Shown here: positions 3,195 through 5,367 of the stretch, one piece after another
Numbering within the stretch: the first letter of the stretch is position 1
Layout: every line of letters begins with the position of its first letter
Source: Spirochaetota bacterium
Lineage (GTDB): Bacteria > Spirochaetota > Brevinematia > DTOW01
Length of the DNA: 5,367 bases
Direction: 5' to 3'
Assembly (NCBI GenBank): GCA_028276145.1
Contig: JAPYWX010000110.1
Coordinates: 1 to 5,367, forward strand
Notes under the pieces: generated by a model
The model's database searches: none
Seen by the model: only the letters and a program-made list of their open reading frames with translations
Told to the model about the DNA's origin: nothing
Translations under genes and position numbers: made by a program

Positions 3195-5367
3195 TTATTC
3201 TGTAGCGTACTTCTCAACAATAAGTTCTACATAGTCCTCAGAAATTCCAACAGTTCTAGAGATTCTGGATATATTCCATCCTTGCTTGTATAGCCTTATG
3301 ATTGTTGATATCTGCTCCTCTGAAAGCTCTCTGTCTTCTACTTTCTTACCTGTCTTCTCTTCAAAAATTCCTATGTACCTTTTAGCAAGTTCTAGTGCCG
3401 AATTTAGTTTTTCACCAGTTTTCACAATATCCTCTTTGACTCTTCTTATCCTATCAATTTCTGAATTTAGGTGTATGATTAGTCCTTCGATGTTATTTAT
3501 CTTGCTTACAGCATTTTCCATATCCATAGTAGAAGATATTAGTTTTTCAAGTCTAGAAGAAATAGCCTCAATCTGAGAAGATATAGAATCCTTAGTTCTC
3601 AAAGCTTCGGCTAAAGTTCTATTAAGAGCTCCTATTTTCTTATCAGCATCTACTAAGAAATTCTTTATAGCTGTCACCTGAGAGGCTAGATTCTCTACAA
3701 CACCCTTCTTACTCTCAAGATTTGCAATACTTCTATCAATCTCCGATATATCCTTTTCAAACTTTATAATCTTCTCAGAGACACTAATTATTAGCGGCTC
3801 CTTCTGAGAGATAAACTCAATCTCAGACTTTATCTTGTCAACAGTCGAAATAAGTAAGTTTATCCTAGACTCAAGGTCTTTGACTATCTCAGCTCTCTTC
3901 TGGTAAGAATTCAAAAACCTCTCTATCTCTACTCTCTCCTTCTTTATGCTCTCTAAGTCCTTGATTATAGGCATCAACGCTCTTCTATTCTCCTCTATTG
4001 AATTTATCATCTCTTTAACTTCCTTAGCCTTAACTTTTATGTCAATTATAGCTTCATTCATCTTCTCAACATCACCAACCTTACTGAATAGCTCATTCAA
4101 CTTTTTATCTAACTCATTCAAAGTATTGTAATACCTCTTTAACTGGATATCTGCGTAATTCCTAAACTCAATAATCTTATCTTCTGCCTCCTTAGCAAAG
4201 GTCCTCAAGTTAGCTCTAGCACTATCAATTAGATTATCAATAGAGACCTTTTCATTCTCATACAACTCTGAAACTTCACCTCTTGCCTCGTTTATTTTGG
4301 AAACTACAATCTCTTCAAATTCCCTAAGCTCCTTTCTTACCTTCTGCAAACTCTCCTGAACAGCTTGGTCAATACTCCTACTTATGTTAGAAATTTCACC
4401 ATAAACCTTTTCCTTTTCCTGAGCAAACTCTCTGTAGAAGTCATTAATCCACGCAGAAATACTTCTATCGGTATCATCTCTAATCTTATCTATCTTATCC
4501 CTCAAAGAAGAAACTATACTATTGAAGAATCCTTCAACAGAAGAAACCTTCTCAGAAATTTGTGTCAAATATTCATCCATTTTGTCATTAAACTCCTTCT
4601 TGAGAGACTCTATCACCTCCAAAGCTTTATTATTTAGATTCACCATCAATTTATTGAATTCATCTACCCTGCTACCAAGCTCAGAATCGTACATCTTAAA
4701 TCTCTCGGATAATTTAGAATCGTACGACTGAACTATACTATCAATGTCAGTGCTAAACTTCTCAAGAACCCTATGTATAGAATTCTCTATCTCACTCACT
4801 TTATTACTCATCTCTGCACCTTTAGAAGACATTGCCTGGTCTAGTAGTTTAAGCCTATCTTCTAGCTCCTTGAACCTCTGAGACACAAAAGAAGCCAATT
4901 GTTGTGTCTTCTCTTCAATAGAAGTTCTATAGTTCTTCAATGTTTCAGAAAACTCGTTATCATACTTAGCCTTGATATTCTCTTTAAAATCCTTGAACTC
5001 AGTTTCTATCTTTTGTGCTGTCTGGTTGAACTTGTTATTCAAAGCCTCTAATCTAGATGAATAGTATTGAACAAACTTAGTTTCTATCTCTTTGACTTTG
5101 CCCTTCAAGTCACTTTCCAAAGTCCAATAATCTTGAGTTATCTCTTTCTTAACCTCTCCAAGGTTATTTAGGTACTCCCTAATAGTTTGTTTCAGCGATG
5201 AATACTCTGTTTCCAATCCTTTGACAAACTCTCCAAACTGTCCTTTTAGCCCCGTGAGTAAATCACCAAAAACCCTTTCCCAATCCTTCAAAACTTTATC
5301 AAATGTAGTATTAATTTCATTTTTCTTAGTTGCTGTGAACTCCGAAAGGTCCTTACTGACTAATTCT
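3195..5367 (-). CDS. Long coiled-coil protein with C-terminal HTH-like segment (5' end outside window; possibly spirochaetal SpiroCoCo-type)
   Basis: The frame runs from the right edge to TAA at 3195-3197, giving about 723 visible residues. The first potential start in the visible frame is a TTG at 5289-5291, but codons upstream of it continue without a stop to the edge (reading ...NTTFDKVLKDWERVF), so the true start lies outside. Almost the whole chain is charged alpha-helical heptad sequence rich in Glu, Lys, Ser, Ile and Leu. I find only two prolines, near MPIIKDLES and QKEPLIIS, which may be breaks or hinges in the coil. No membrane segment is visible. The last 45 or so residues differ: ELSEEQISTIIRLYKQGW followed by NISRISRTVGISEDYVELIV reads as an HTH-like three-helix unit. 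From memory, long spirochaetal coiled-coil proteins (named SpiroCoCo by NCBI) and the SwrB/DUF2802-like proteins share a similar coil-plus-HTH-like tail. The likely role is cytoskeletal or scaffolding, possibly with a DNA- or protein-binding tail. Family assignment is tentative. Confidence 0.8.
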   Translation of the reverse strand, partial: ELVSKDLSEFTATKKNEINTTFDKVLKDWERVFGDLLTGLKGQFGEFVKGLETEYSSLKQTIREYLNNLGEVKKEITQDYWTLESDLKGKVKEIETKFVQYYSSRLEALNNKFNQTAQKIETEFKDFKENIKAKYDNEFSETLKNYRTSIEEKTQQLASFVSQRFKELEDRLKLLDQAMSSKGAEMSNKVSEIENSIHRVLEKFSTDIDSIVQSYDSKLSERFKMYDSELGSRVDEFNKLMVNLNNKALEVIESLKKEFNDKMDEYLTQISEKVSSVEGFFNSIVSSLRDKIDKIRDDTDRSISAWINDFYREFAQEKEKVYGEISNISRSIDQAVQESLQKVRKELREFEEIVVSKINEARGEVSELYENEKVSIDNLIDSARANLRTFAKEAEDKIIEFRNYADIQLKRYYNTLNELDKKLNELFSKVGDVEKMNEAIIDIKVKAKEVKEMINSIEENRRALMPIIKDLESIKKERVEIERFLNSYQKRAEIVKDLESRINLLISTVDKIKSEIEFISQKEPLIISVSEKIIKFEKDISEIDRSIANLESKKGVVENLASQVTAIKNFLVDADKKIGALNRTLAEALRTKDSISSQIEAISSRLEKLISSTMDMENAVSKINNIEGLIIHLNSEIDRIRRVKEDIVKTGEKLNSALELAKRYIGIFEEKTGKKVEDRELSEEQISTIIRLYKQGWNISRISRTVGISEDYVELIVEKYATE

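Noticed and set aside
4365..4637. Plus-strand open frames opposite the coiled-coil gene
   Set aside because: They are antisense shadows of a long coiled-coil frame, with no ribosome site that I could see and no recognisable domain.

Overview
The window is AT-rich bacterial DNA with four protein-coding genes and one structured intergenic region of about 520 bp. The coiled-coil gene at the right edge resembles, from memory, the long coiled-coil proteins of spirochaetes that end in a small helix-turn-helix (HTH)-like segment. The TrpB2-type tryptophan synthase beta chain is common in thermophiles and anaerobes. A low-GC, possibly thermophilic member of Spirochaetota is a reasonable guess, but no marker gene here proves it.

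Layout. At the left edge, on the + strand, is the 3' part of a tetratricopeptide-repeat (TPR) protein (to 800). It converges, 14 bp between stop codons, on a two-gene minus-strand unit: a TrpB2-type, PLP-dependent tryptophan synthase beta chain (2676-1324), followed by a gamma-carbonic-anhydrase-like left-handed beta-helix protein (1327-815). The stop of the first and start of the second overlap as ATGA, so they are probably co-transcribed and translationally coupled. From 3195 to the right edge, also on the minus strand, is a very long coiled-coil protein with a C-terminal HTH-like segment. Its frame is still open at the window edge, so its N-terminus is missing.

The most unusual part is the gap between the coiled-coil gene and trpB2 (2677-3194). 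It carries ten copies of a 13-15 bp palindrome, typically GTGCTNNATAGCAC, grouped 1-2-3-3-1. Within the groups of three the copies start 16-17 bp apart. Two copies keep the dyad through matched changes in both arms (GTGCC/GGCAC). Unrelated hairpins lie between or beside the groups; one is a plausible minus-strand terminator. The best sigma70-like promoter I can find for trpB2 (TTGTCT, 17 bp, TATAAA on the minus strand) sits inside this array. Its predicted transcription start falls within a palindrome, so an operator array, or a set of RNA hairpins in a long trpB2 leader, is plausible. I did not see palindromic copies of the element elsewhere in the window.

The genes do not form one obvious pathway. 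TrpB2 makes tryptophan from indole and serine, the beta-helix protein is probably a metal-dependent hydratase or a relative of one, and the TPR and coiled-coil proteins look structural or scaffolding. No RNA genes, insertion sequences or CRISPR arrays were found.
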